In this document: positions 1-7,737 of the stretch, piece after piece
Numbering within the stretch: the stretch's first letter is position 1
How the letters are laid out: the number at the start of each line of letters is the position of its first letter
From: Azonexus sp.
GTDB lineage: Bacteria; Pseudomonadota; Gammaproteobacteria; Burkholderiales; Rhodocyclaceae
Assembly (NCBI GenBank): GCA_023150195.1
Contig: JAKLLI010000011.1
Coordinates: forward strand, 1-15,095
Length of the DNA: 15,095 nt
Reading direction: 5' to 3'
Translations under genes and position numbers: made by a program
Notes under the pieces: model-generated
What the model saw: the letters and a program-made list of their open reading frames with translations, nothing else
The model's database searches: none
What the model was told of the DNA's origin: nothing

Positions 1-97
1 CAACTTCAAATTCGTTTTGCAGACCCTGCTCGTAAATCGCGCGCAGCGTGCAGCGACCGATACGACCAAAACCGTTGATTGCAACCTTGATAGCCAT
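1..97 (-). CDS. gap: Glyceraldehyde-3-phosphate dehydrogenase, N-terminal fragment (cut by window edge)
   Basis: Only the first 32 codons are in the window. The protein begins MAIKVAINGFGRIGRCTLRA, and NGFGRIGR (residues 8-15) is the hallmark dinucleotide-binding (Rossmann) start of type I GAPDH. This enzyme interconverts glyceraldehyde-3-phosphate and 1,3-bisphosphoglycerate in glycolysis, gluconeogenesis and the Calvin cycle, in the cytoplasm. The ATG is preceded by a good Shine-Dalgarno (AGAGAGGA). The gene lies 32 nt downstream of tkt on the same strand with no terminator between them, so a tkt-gap operon is likely. The truncation comes from the window boundary, not from mutation. NAD versus NADP specificity cannot be judged from this fragment. 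Confidence 0.95.
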   Translation of the reverse strand, partial: MAIKVAINGFGRIGRCTLRAIYEQGLQNEFEV

Positions 98-129
98 GGA
101 TATTTTCCTCTCTGCGTTGATATTCTGGA

Positions 130-2133
130 TCAGGACAAAAGTGCTTTGGCGGTGGCCACGACGTTGGCGACCGTGAAGCCGAACATCTCGAACAACTGGT
201 TGGCCGGCGCGGATTCGCCGAAGCGGTCGATGCCGACCACGGCACCATGCAGGCCCACATACTTGCGCCAGAAGTCGGGATGGGCCGCTTCAATGGCGAT
301 GCGTTTCTTGCAGCCGCCCAGTACGCTGGTCTTGTAGTCAGCGCTCTGGCGGTCGAACACGTTGGTGCAGGGCATCGAGACCACACGGGCCAAAATGCCT
401 TCGCCGGCCAGTGCCGCCTGGGCATCCAGCGCCAGTTTGACCTCGGAGCCGGTGGCGATCAGCGTCAACTGGGCGTCGGCTGCCTCGGAGAGCACGTAAC
501 CCCCCTTGGCGATGTCGGCATCGGTGACGTTTTCGGTGATGGTCGGCAGATTCTGGCGCGAGAGCGCGAGCAAACTGGGGCCATCCTTGCGGTCGACCGC
601 AGACGTCCAGGCAATGGCGGTTTCGGTGGCATCGGCGGGACGCCAGACGTCCAGATTCGGAATGATGCGCATGGACGGGATGTGTTCGACCGGCTGGTGC
701 GTCGGACCATCTTCACCGAGGCCGATGGAGTCATGGGTGTACACCATGATCTGCCGCTGCTTCATCAGCGCGGCCATGCGGATGGCGTTGCGGGCGTAGT
801 CGGAGAAGACCAGGAAGGTGGCGGTGTAGGGAATCAGTCCGCCATGCAGCGCAATGCCGTTGGCGATGGCGGTCATGCCGAATTCGCGCACGCCGTAGTA
901 GCAATAGTTGCCGCCTTCGGTACGGGTCACGCCCTTGCTGCCCTTGACGAAGGTCAGGTTGGAACCGGCCAGATCGGCGGAACCGCCGAAGATTTCCGGG
1001 ACTGCCGGCACCAGTGCAGCGATGGCATTTTGCGAGGCCTTGCGCGAGGCAATGTTTTCGGCCTTTTCACGGCAAGTGGCGATGTAAGCGGCCTTGGTGG
1101 CTGCCCAGTTGGCCGGCAGTTCACCCTTGATCACGCGGCGCTCGAACTCGGCGCCTTCGGCCGGGAATGCTTCGCAGTAAGCGGAGAAACGCTTGTCCCA
1201 GTTTTCCTGAAAGATGGCCCCGCGGGGCTTGCTGTTCCAGGCGGCGTAAACGTCACCGGGAATCTCAAACGGAGGATGATTCCAGCCAATGTAAGCGCGG
1301 GCAGCGGCAATTTCGTCCTTGCCCAGCGGTGCACCGTGGCAATCGTGGGAACCTTGCTTGTTGGGCGAGCCTGCGCCGATGACCGTCTTGCAGCAGATCA
1401 GGCTGGGCTTGTCGGCGACCGACTTGGCGGCGAGCAGGGCGCGTTCGATGGCTTCCGGGTCGTGACCGTCAATGCCGGGAATGACGTGCCAGCCGTAAGC
1501 TTCGAAACGCTTGGGCGTGTTGTCGGTGAACCAGCCTTCCACGTGGCCGTCGATAGAAATGCCATTGTCGTCCCAGAAGGCGATCAATTTGCCCAAGCCG
1601 AGCGTGCCGGCCAGCGAGCAGGCCTCGTGCGAGACGCCTTCCATCAGGCAACCGTCGCCGAGGAAGGTGTAGGTGTAATGGTTGACGATTTCGTGGCCGG
1701 GCTTGTTGAACTCAGCGGCCAGGACTTTTTCTGCCAGCGCGAAACCCACGGCATTGGTGATGCCCTGACCCAGCGGGCCGGTCGTGGTCTCAACGCCCGG
1801 GGTATAGCCATATTCCGGGTGACCCGGTGTTTTGGCATGCAATTGACGGAAATTCTTGAGATCGTCGATGGAGACGTCGTAGCCGGTCAGGTGCAGCAAG
1901 GCGTAAATCAGCATCGAACCGTGGCCGTTGGAGAGCACGAAGCGGTCGCGGTCAGGCCAGGCCGGGTTGGCCGGATTGTGTCGCAGGTGGCGCCGCCACA
2001 AGACTTCGGCAATTTCGGCCATGCCCATCGGGGCGCCCGGGTGTCCGGAGTTGGCTTGCTGTACGGCGTCCATGGCCAGTGCGCGGATGGCACCGGTCAG
2101 GGCGGTGAATTTGGAGGGCGTGCTGATGCTCAT
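130..2133 (-). CDS. tkt: Transketolase
   Basis: This is a 667-residue thiamine-diphosphate enzyme that moves two-carbon ketol units between sugar phosphates in the non-oxidative pentose phosphate pathway, and in the Calvin cycle if one is present. It has the usual bacterial length (about 660-670). Visible family features are [10 protein letters not shown] (30-39), the ThDP/metal motif GDGCLMEG starting at 159 and ending in DDN at 188-190, and REFGM (416-420), whose Glu417 should be the catalytic glutamate that activates the cofactor. The ATG at 2131-2133 gives the normal N-terminus; its Shine-Dalgarno is weak. It is the first gene of a probable operon with gap and is divergent from the lipoprotein gene. 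The long open frame on the opposite strand is a GC-rich shadow. Confidence 0.97.
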   Translation of the reverse strand: MSISTPSKFTALTGAIRALAMDAVQQANSGHPGAPMGMAEIAEVLWRRHLRHNPANPAWPDRDRFVLSNGHGSMLIYALLHLTGYDVSIDDLKNFRQLHAKTPGHPEYGYTPGVETTTGPLGQGITNAVGFALAEKVLAAEFNKPGHEIVNHYTYTFLGDGCLMEGVSHEACSLAGTLGLGKLIAFWDDNGISIDGHVEGWFTDNTPKRFEAYGWHVIPGIDGHDPEAIERALLAAKSVADKPSLICCKTVIGAGSPNKQGSHDCHGAPLGKDEIAAARAYIGWNHPPFEIPGDVYAAWNSKPRGAIFQENWDKRFSAYCEAFPAEGAEFERRVIKGELPANWAATKAAYIATCREKAENIASRKASQNAIAALVPAVPEIFGGSADLAGSNLTFVKGSKGVTRTEGGNYCYYGVREFGMTAIANGIALHGGLIPYTATFLVFSDYARNAIRMAALMKQRQIMVYTHDSIGLGEDGPTHQPVEHIPSMRIIPNLDVWRPADATETAIAWTSAVDRKDGPSLLALSRQNLPTITENVTDADIAKGGYVLSEAADAQLTLIATGSEVKLALDAQAALAGEGILARVVSMPCTNVFDRQSADYKTSVLGGCKKRIAIEAAHPDFWRKYVGLHGAVVGIDRFGESAPANQLFEMFGFTVANVVATAKALLS

Positions 2134-2159
2134 GTTCCGGAAATCCAGCCTGCTGAAAA

Positions 2160-2174
2160 GCCGAAATTATCGGC
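2160..2174 (-). promoter_or_regulatory. Possible tkt promoter -10 inside a small inverted repeat
   Basis: Read on the minus strand, GATAAT (plus-strand 2167-2172) would be a reasonable -10 box about 35 nt before the tkt ATG. It lies inside a perfect 5-bp inverted repeat (GCCGA, 5-nt spacer, TCGGC). No good -35 box is found at normal spacing, so this is tentative. Confidence 0.25.
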
Positions 2175-2200
2175 GAAAAGCACCGTTTTGGATAGGGCGC

Positions 2201-2212
2201 GCCTGCGCAGGC
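2201..2212. repeat. Perfect 12-bp palindrome in the tkt/lipoprotein intergenic region
   Basis: GCCTGCGCAGGC is a perfect palindrome in the 231-bp divergent gap, about 70 bp upstream of the tkt start. It could be an operator half-site pair or a chance GC-rich palindrome. Nothing in the sequence identifies a binding protein. Confidence 0.3.
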
Positions 2213-2253
2213 CGCGTCCAGTTGGGGTGAGTTGATGCCTTTGGCAAGTACGG

Positions 2254-2283
2254 TTGATGCGATTCCGCAGGGCGCGTTATGAT
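2254..2283 (+). promoter_or_regulatory. Putative sigma70 promoter of the lipoprotein gene
   Basis: TTGATG (2254-2259) and TATGAT (2278-2283) are separated by 18 bp. They match 4/6 and 5/6 of the sigma70 consensus. Transcription would start near 2290, about 75 nt upstream of the lipoprotein ATG. Confidence 0.5.
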
Positions 2284-2364
2284 CGGGCGGCCGAAAATCC
2301 TGAGTTGCACGCGTGCACTGCTGGGATCCTTTTTCGAAGTTCTTCACAAGGCATTCTGATTTCC

Positions 2365-3090
2365 ATGAAAAAACAACATCTTGCATCCGCTCGTTTCGCC
2401 TCGGCCTTGGTGCTGGGCTTGCTGCTCGGTTTGACCGGCTGCGTCTCCAATCAGTCGAAGGAAGAGGCTCCGGCGGCACCGCAGGTCGCCGAAAAGACTT
2501 CCGAGCCCGCGCCCAAGGCGGCGCCGGCAGCGCCGGAAAAGCCGGTGTGCAAGGAAACACCCAAAACTTCCAAGAAAACGGCCAAGTCCAGCAAGAAAAC
2601 GTCCAAGAGCAAAAAGGCCGAGGCGCCAGCAGAAGTTGTTGACTGCGAGCCGGCCGCCGCACAGTCTGCGGCCAAACCTGCTGCGGTGGTCGTGCAAACT
2701 GCCCCGGCCAAGGGCGGCTATGACCTCTCCAAGAACAAGCCCGTGACCGATTCCACGAAGGCGGAAGCGGGGCAGGGGACGATGGTCAAGGGGATCAATG
2801 AATGGCAGGGCGAGATTTCCGGCGTGCCGGCCGCCAACAGCCGCTTTACCCGCCTGAAAATCGGGATGTCTCAGACGCAAGTGACGGACATTGCCGGCCA
2901 GCCCACCGACCAGGGGGCTTACATCACCGGCAAGGCCTTCATTCCCTTCTATTTCGGAAGCGATAAGTCGCGCTGGGAAATGGTCTACAAAGGTCAGGGG
3001 CGTCTGATTTTCTCCAATCAGGCCGGTTTTGGCTCGGGCTACTACCTGACCTGGATCATTCACAATGCCAACGAAGGCGGCTACCGCTAA
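2365..3090 (+). CDS. Lipoprotein with BamE/SmpA-like C-terminal domain and long Pro/Ala/Lys-rich linker
   Basis: The chosen ATG gives a 241-residue protein with a classic type II signal peptide: MKKQ, a hydrophobic core, then lipobox LTGC with Cys26 as the lipidated residue. Upstream in-frame TTG/ATG codons would bury this signal, so they are rejected. Residues 30-135 are a low-complexity Pro/Ala/Lys region with a dense Lys/Ser/Thr stretch at 66-85. Residues about 160-241 resemble the small SmpA/BamE fold: RLKIGMSQTQV then GQPTDQG, followed by aromatic strands. BamE proper is only about 110 residues, so this is probably not BamE itself but an envelope lipoprotein with a related domain. Sorting is probably to the outer membrane, because residue +2 is Val rather than Asp. 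It has its own promoter and terminator. Exact function is unknown. Confidence 0.85.
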   Translation: MKKQHLASARFASALVLGLLLGLTGCVSNQSKEEAPAAPQVAEKTSEPAPKAAPAAPEKPVCKETPKTSKKTAKSSKKTSKSKKAEAPAEVVDCEPAAAQSAAKPAAVVVQTAPAKGGYDLSKNKPVTDSTKAEAGQGTMVKGINEWQGEISGVPAANSRFTRLKIGMSQTQVTDIAGQPTDQGAYITGKAFIPFYFGSDKSRWEMVYKGQGRLIFSNQAGFGSGYYLTWIIHNANEGGYR

Positions 3091-3109
3091 GTTTCGGCGA
3101 ACAAATGTG

Positions 3110-3136
3110 AAAAAGGCGGCCGCGGCCGCCTTTTTT
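3110..3136. terminator. Bidirectional intrinsic terminator between lipoprotein gene and fbp
   Basis: A perfect GGCGGC / GCCGCC stem with a CGCG loop is flanked by five A's on the left and six T's on the right. It can therefore terminate the plus-strand lipoprotein gene and the converging minus-strand fbp. It begins 20 nt after the lipoprotein stop and ends 16 nt from the fbp stop. Confidence 0.9.
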
Positions 3137-3152
3137 GTGCGTGGAGATTCGC

Positions 3153-4166
3153 TTACTCGGCGTGATAGCCGGTGACCCGCTCTACTTCGTGACGTGAACC
3201 GAGAATGACCGGTACGCGCTGGTGCAGGTGTTGCGGCTGGACGTCCAGAATCCGCTGGCGACCGGTCGTGGCGGCGCCGCCGGCCTGCTCGACCAGGAAG
3301 GCCATCGGATTGGCTTCGTACATCAGGCGCAATTTGCCGCCCTGCGCTTGCATCTTGCTGTCCAGCGGGTACATGAAAATGCCGCCACGGGTCATGATGC
3401 GATGCACATCGGCCACCATCGAGGCGACCCAGCGCATGTTGTAGTCCTTGCCCAACGGGCCGCCTTTGCCTGCGACCATTTCGTCGACATAGCGTTGCAC
3501 CGGGGCTTCCCAGAAACGCTGGTTGGACATGTTGATGGCGAATTCCTTGGTGTCCGCCGGAATCTGTACGTCTTCCTGGGTCAGCACGAACTGACCCTGT
3601 TCGCGGTCCAGCGTAAAGACGGCCACGCCGTCGCCGACGCTCAGGACCAGCAGGGTCGTCGGGCCATAGACGGCGTAGCCTGCGGCGACCTGGGCTGTGC
3701 CCGGTTGCAGGAAGGCCGCTTGGGCCGCTTCTGGCGTTGACAAATCGGCGCCTTCCGGACATTTCAGGACCGAGAAAATGGTGCCGATGGAGACGTTCAC
3801 GTCAATGTTGGATGAGCCATCCAGCGGGTCGAAGGTCAGCAGGTATTCGCCCTTGGGGAAACGGTTGGGGACCAGATGAGGCAGGTCCATTTCTTCGGAG
3901 GCCATGGCTGCCAGATGTCCGCCCCATTCATTCGCTTCGAGCAGGATTTCATTGGACAGGACATCCAGTTTTTTCTGCGCTTCCCCCTGCACATTGTCGC
4001 TACCGGCTTCTCCGAGCACACCGCCCAGGCCGCCCTTGCCAATTGCAATCGAAATGGCCTGGCAGGCACGGGAAACCACTTCAATCAGGAACTTGAGGTT
4101 GGCCGGGATACGGCCCTTGTCGCGATGCTCTTCGGTCAGATAGCGAGCCAGCGTGCGCTGTGCCAT
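3153..4166 (-). CDS. fbp: Fructose-1,6-bisphosphatase, class I
   Basis: The 337-residue protein hydrolyses fructose-1,6-bisphosphate to fructose-6-phosphate, the committed step of gluconeogenesis and a Calvin-cycle step. The metal/substrate motif DPLDGSSN is at 113-120, SEE at 90-92, and the family stretch [16 protein letters not shown] at 59-74. Length matches bacterial class I enzymes. The ATG at 4164-4166 is chosen over the TTG eight codons upstream because GGAG sits at ideal spacing before it and the N-terminus ([10 protein letters not shown]) matches relatives. It starts 34 nt after the stop of the GGDEF-EAL gene on the same strand with no terminator between, so co-transcription is possible. 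The bidirectional hairpin lies just downstream. Confidence 0.96.
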   Translation of the reverse strand: MAQRTLARYLTEEHRDKGRIPANLKFLIEVVSRACQAISIAIGKGGLGGVLGEAGSDNVQGEAQKKLDVLSNEILLEANEWGGHLAAMASEEMDLPHLVPNRFPKGEYLLTFDPLDGSSNIDVNVSIGTIFSVLKCPEGADLSTPEAAQAAFLQPGTAQVAAGYAVYGPTTLLVLSVGDGVAVFTLDREQGQFVLTQEDVQIPADTKEFAINMSNQRFWEAPVQRYVDEMVAGKGGPLGKDYNMRWVASMVADVHRIMTRGGIFMYPLDSKMQAQGGKLRLMYEANPMAFLVEQAGGAATTGRQRILDVQPQHLHQRVPVILGSRHEVERVTGYHAE

Positions 4167-4200
4167 GTCGAACTCCGGGTGATATGTCAAAAGCGGGATT

Positions 4201-6336
4201 TTACTCTGCGCGGCTGAGCGCGTGCAGGAAGGCGAACGCGGCTGCGCTGTTCAACGGTTTGCTGAAGAGGTAACCCTGCACTTCGTCGCAACCATGGGTG
4301 CTCAGCAAATCGAGTTGTTCCGGGGTTTCCACCCCCTCGGCAATGACGCGCAGCCCGAGCGAGTGGGCGAGGGCAATGGTGCCGAAGGCAATGGCGCGGT
4401 CATTCAGGTCCAATTCGATGTCGCGAACGAAGGAACGGTCAATCTTGAGGTGATCAATGGGGAAAAGCTTGAGATAGGCCAGTGATGAGTAGCCGGTGCC
4501 GAAGTCGTCGATGGCCAGCGTGACGCCCATGCGGCCCAGGCTCTCTAGAATCTGGATAGCGTCCTGCGGATTTTCCATCACCGAGCTTTCGGTGATTTCC
4601 AGTTCGAGCAATTCCGGCGGGAGACCGGATTCCGCCAGCGCGCCGGCCACGGTTTCGCAGAAATCTCGGCGCCGTAATTGGCGTGCGGAAACGTTGACCG
4701 CGACCCGCAGGGGTTTGAGGCCGGCGTCGATCCACTGTTTCATTTCGATGCAGGCTTGGCGCAGGACCCATTCCCCGATGTTAACGATCAACCCGGTTTC
4801 TTCAGCCACCGGAATGAAGCGATCAGGGGAGATCATGCCGTCAGTCGGGTGGTGCCAGCGCAGCAGGGCTTCCACCCCGGTCGGCTGGCTGCCATTGGCC
4901 CGGAATTGCGGCTGGAAGCAGAGCGCCAGTTCGTTGCGCGTGATGGCATGGCGCAATTTGCGTTCGATGTCCAGGCGCTCGGTGGCGGCATGATTCATGT
5001 TTGCCGCAAAGAACTGGTAGTTGTTTCGCCCGGCCGATTTCGCGTGATACATCGCGGTATCAGCATTTTTCAGGATGGTGTCGCCATCCGGGCCATCGTC
5101 CGGGAAAATGCTGATGCCGATCGAGGGGCTGGTGTGCAGTTCGTGACCATCCGCCTCAACCGGCATGGATAGTGAGGCGATGATCTTGCTGGCGACGACG
5201 GCGGCATCGCCGGGTGTGGCGATGCCGGGCAGGATGATCACGAATTCGTCGCCGCCCAGGCGGGCGACAAAGTCGGTTTCGCGAACGACGCTGGACAGGC
5301 GACAGGCCACTTCGCGCAGCAACTCATCGCCAATCTGGTGGCCCAGCGTGTCGTTGATGATCTTGAAGCGATCCAGGTCAATGAACATGATCGCGATCCG
5401 CCACTGATGGCGGCGCGACTCCGGCAGCAACTGGGCCAGGCGGATGTGCAGCGAAAGACGGTTGGGCAGGCCAGTCAGCGTGTCGTGCTGGGCGATGTGC
5501 CGCATCCGCTCTTCGGCTTCCTTGCGTTCGGTGATGTCGGCCAGAATCCAGACGTGATGCCCACGGGTTTCCTCGTGGGTGTCATCGATCCGGTTGATGC
5601 GAACGCCTGCAGGGAAACTGGTGCCGGTCTTGCGCAGGATGGGCACTTCGTCATGCCAGCTGCCGTTTTCCGCGAGGGATTCGGTCATCCGCTGCATCCG
5701 CTCCGGGCTGCTTTCGTCAAGCAGGCTGAACACCGTGTGGCCGAGCAATTCGAAGGACTCGTAGCCGGTCATCTGGGTGGTGGCCGGGTTGATCGACAGA
5801 ATACGCTGCCCTTCGTCGGTCAGGATGATGCCGGCAGGCGTGTGGGAAAACACCATCTGCGCCAGTTGCTCGCGTTCGGCTGTGGCCCGCTGCTCGCTGA
5901 TGTCGGTGTAGATGATGACCATGCCGGCCTGGCGGGCATCAATGGCCAGTGGCTCGCCGTGTACCAGATAGGTTCGGTGGTAGCCCAGCTTTTGTTCGAC
6001 ACTGAAAGGCTGGTTGTTGCCGGCCAGTTCGCGTTGCCTGGCAACGTGCTCGTCGCCGTTGCCGGCGCCGAAATCGCCCCGCAGGGCAGGAATGCGGTAA
6101 ATGTCGTCGAAATGTGCCCCGTCGAATACGGCGTGGATAGGCAGGCCGAGAATTTCAATGAATCGCCGGTTCCAGACGCGCAGGCGCAACAATTCGTCGA
6201 AAACGCAAATGCCCTGCGGCATGCTGGCCAGAACGGCCTGAAGGTAGGCCTTGGGACGGCGGGATTCGTTTGCGGCGGGGGCGGAAGGCGGCGAATTCAA
6301 TTCGGTGTTTTTCGCGTTTTTGATGCAATCTGACAA
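4201..6336 (-). CDS. PAS-PAS-GGDEF-EAL cyclic-di-GMP turnover protein
   Basis: This 711-residue protein has no transmembrane segment. It carries two PAS-type sensor domains (about 30-150 and 160-275), a GGDEF diguanylate cyclase domain (about 283-445) and an EAL phosphodiesterase domain (about 455-705). Catalytic signatures look intact: GGDEF at 361-365, the RxxD inhibitory site RETD at 352-355 at correct spacing, EAL at 489-491, DDFGTGYSS at 610-618, KIDRSF from 631 and EGVET at 667-671. It could therefore make, break or switch between both activities; which dominates cannot be read from sequence. The second PAS ends in the common [10 protein letters not shown] linker. The start is uncertain: TTG at 6334-6336 has no clear Shine-Dalgarno, and no in-frame ATG lies upstream of the first PAS. 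It sits between a thioredoxin-like gene and fbp, all on one strand. Confidence 0.93.
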   Translation of the reverse strand: MSDCIKNAKNTELNSPPSAPAANESRRPKAYLQAVLASMPQGICVFDELLRLRVWNRRFIEILGLPIHAVFDGAHFDDIYRIPALRGDFGAGNGDEHVARQRELAGNNQPFSVEQKLGYHRTYLVHGEPLAIDARQAGMVIIYTDISEQRATAEREQLAQMVFSHTPAGIILTDEGQRILSINPATTQMTGYESFELLGHTVFSLLDESSPERMQRMTESLAENGSWHDEVPILRKTGTSFPAGVRINRIDDTHEETRGHHVWILADITERKEAEERMRHIAQHDTLTGLPNRLSLHIRLAQLLPESRRHQWRIAIMFIDLDRFKIINDTLGHQIGDELLREVACRLSSVVRETDFVARLGGDEFVIILPGIATPGDAAVVASKIIASLSMPVEADGHELHTSPSIGISIFPDDGPDGDTILKNADTAMYHAKSAGRNNYQFFAANMNHAATERLDIERKLRHAITRNELALCFQPQFRANGSQPTGVEALLRWHHPTDGMISPDRFIPVAEETGLIVNIGEWVLRQACIEMKQWIDAGLKPLRVAVNVSARQLRRRDFCETVAGALAESGLPPELLELEITESSVMENPQDAIQILESLGRMGVTLAIDDFGTGYSSLAYLKLFPIDHLKIDRSFVRDIELDLNDRAIAFGTIALAHSLGLRVIAEGVETPEQLDLLSTHGCDEVQGYLFSKPLNSAAAFAFLHALSRAE

Positions 6337-6389
6337 TGATAGCCTAGGCGCGCAGGCTGCGGCAGTCCGAATCGTGGTCTTAACAAAAA

Positions 6390-6947
6390 TCAGTCAGCGC
6401 GCCATTTGATCGAACAGCCAATCGAGGCGATCTGGTCTTGCGGTCCTCGGCCGCGATGGGCGATTTCCCGCATGGCGGCATATAACTCGCTGGGGCCGCT
6501 TTCCGGCGCCGGATTTTTGCCCGAAGCGTCGAGTCGACCGCGATATTGCAGCTCGCCCGCCGCGTTGTAGCCGAAAAAGTCCGGCGTGCAGACTGCCCCG
6601 TAGGCCCGGGCCACCGACTGATCGGCATCGTAAAGATAGGGAAAGGGAAAGCCTCGCGTCTCGGCCAGCGCCTTCATCGCAGCCGGGCTGTCTTCGGGAT
6701 AGGCGGCCACATCGTTACTCATGATGGCGACGCAGCCGATGCCGAGATCGGACAGGGCGGTGCAATCGCGGATCAGCCGGTCGAGAATGGCCTGCACATA
6801 AGGGCAGTGGTTGCAGATGAACATTGCCAGCAGGCCGCGCGGGCCGCGGCAATCGGCCAGGGTGTAGTGGCGGCCATCGGTGCCAGGCAGGCAAAAATCC
6901 CAGGCCGGTTCGCCGAAGGCACAGACGGGGGGACGTAGGGCAACCAT
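6390..6947 (-). CDS. Thioredoxin-fold, peroxiredoxin-like (AhpC/TSA-type) protein
   Basis: The 185-residue protein belongs to the thioredoxin-like group related to AhpC/TSA peroxiredoxins. The key motif is FICNHCPYV (residues 43-51), giving a CxxC-type pair Cys45/Cys48, followed by CTPDFFGY (from about 119), a typical cis-Pro-region signature of this subfamily. No signal peptide is visible, so it should be cytoplasmic. A disulfide reductase or peroxide-scavenging role is likely, but the substrate is unknown. The ATG is well supported by an AGGAAGG Shine-Dalgarno. It is divergent from rsmE across only 40 bp. Its stop is 53 nt upstream of the GGDEF-EAL gene with no terminator, so read-through into that gene and fbp is plausible. 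Confidence 0.85.
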   Translation of the reverse strand: MVALRPPVCAFGEPAWDFCLPGTDGRHYTLADCRGPRGLLAMFICNHCPYVQAILDRLIRDCTALSDLGIGCVAIMSNDVAAYPEDSPAAMKALAETRGFPFPYLYDADQSVARAYGAVCTPDFFGYNAAGELQYRGRLDASGKNPAPESGPSELYAAMREIAHRGRGPQDQIASIGCSIKWRAD

Positions 6948-6950
6948 GAA

Positions 6951-6981
6951 TTACCTTCCTGCGCGTGTTTCGTCGATAATA
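6951..6981. promoter_or_regulatory. Compact divergent promoter region with overlapping -10 boxes (thioredoxin-like gene / rsmE)
   Basis: The 40-bp gap contains a plus-strand GATAAT (6975-6980) and, overlapping it on the minus strand, TATTAT (plus-strand 6976-6981). They would serve rsmE and the thioredoxin-like gene respectively. The -35 boxes are poor on both sides, so the assignment is tentative. Confidence 0.35.
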
Positions 6982-6987
6982 ACATTG

Positions 6988-7737
6988 ATGAATCTGCCAC
7001 GTTTTTACTGCCGAGAAGCCCTCTCTCCCGGGGCGCACGTTGATCTGCCCGAGCCGGTTGCGCGTCATGCCGTGCGCGTGTTACGCATGCCGCCGGGGGC
7101 GCCCATGGTGCTGTTTGATGGCCTGGGTGGCGAGTACCCGGCCCACATTCTGCGTATCGAACGCGATCGCGTGCTGGTCGAGTTGGGTGCCTGGTGTGAT
7201 GTCGAGCGCGAATCACCGCTGGCGGTGACGCTGGTGCAGGCCATTCAGGCCGGCGACAAGATGGATTTCACCATCCAGAAGTCTGTCGAGTTGGGGGTGC
7301 GGGACATTGTCCCGGTCGAGAGCCGGCGCAGCGTATTGCGACTGGCGGGGGAGCGTGCCGGCAAACGCGTTGCGCACTGGCAGGGGGTGGCGGCGTCGGC
7401 TTGCGAGCAATGCGGCCGCAATCAGGTGCCCATCGTCGCCCCACTTGAAAAACTGGAACATTGGCTGGCCCGGCCGGCTGGCGGCGTGCTGAGACTGATG
7501 CTGGCGCCGGATGCCGAACAGACCCTGGCTGACATCCAGATTGCCGGACCGGTCCAGTTGTTGATCGGTGCCGAAGGTGGGCTGGATCCCCAGGAAGTCA
7601 TCGCGGCGCGACAGGCGGGTTTTGTCGGAGTACGGATGGGGCCGCGCATCTTGCGGACGGAAACGGCAGGGCTGGCGGCGCTGGCGGCGTTGCAGGCGCT
7701 GTGGGGAGATTTTACAGAGGGGAAGCGCGATGTTTGA
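6988..7737 (+). CDS. rsmE: 16S rRNA (uracil-1498-N3) methyltransferase
   Basis: The 249-residue protein methylates N3 of U1498 in helix 44 of 16S rRNA using S-adenosylmethionine. The start MNLPRFYC plus HHAVRVLR-like text (HAVRVLRM, 27-34) is the N-terminal RNA-binding region. The C-terminal SPOUT knot is shown by LLIGAEGGLDPQE (191-203) and MGPRILRTETA (217-227). The ATG at 6988 gives the family-standard N-terminus. It has no Shine-Dalgarno, and the candidate -10 box ends only 7 nt before it, so the mRNA may be leaderless. The last 8 nt overlap the pap start, which indicates translational coupling. Confidence 0.95.
   Translation: MNLPRFYCREALSPGAHVDLPEPVARHAVRVLRMPPGAPMVLFDGLGGEYPAHILRIERDRVLVELGAWCDVERESPLAVTLVQAIQAGDKMDFTIQKSVELGVRDIVPVESRRSVLRLAGERAGKRVAHWQGVAASACEQCGRNQVPIVAPLEKLEHWLARPAGGVLRLMLAPDAEQTLADIQIAGPVQLLIGAEGGLDPQEVIAARQAGFVGVRMGPRILRTETAGLAALAALQALWGDFTEGKRDV

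Noticed and set aside
247..2235. 662-codon open frame on the plus strand opposite tkt
   Set aside because: It is antisense to an unmistakable transketolase. Its translation is low-complexity Gly/Val/Asp-rich text typical of a shadow frame in GC-rich DNA.
2344..3762. 472-codon minus-strand frame spanning the lipoprotein gene, the terminator and the 3' part of fbp
   Set aside because: It crosses a strong terminator and overlaps two recognised genes. The Arg/Gly-rich translation matches no family I know.
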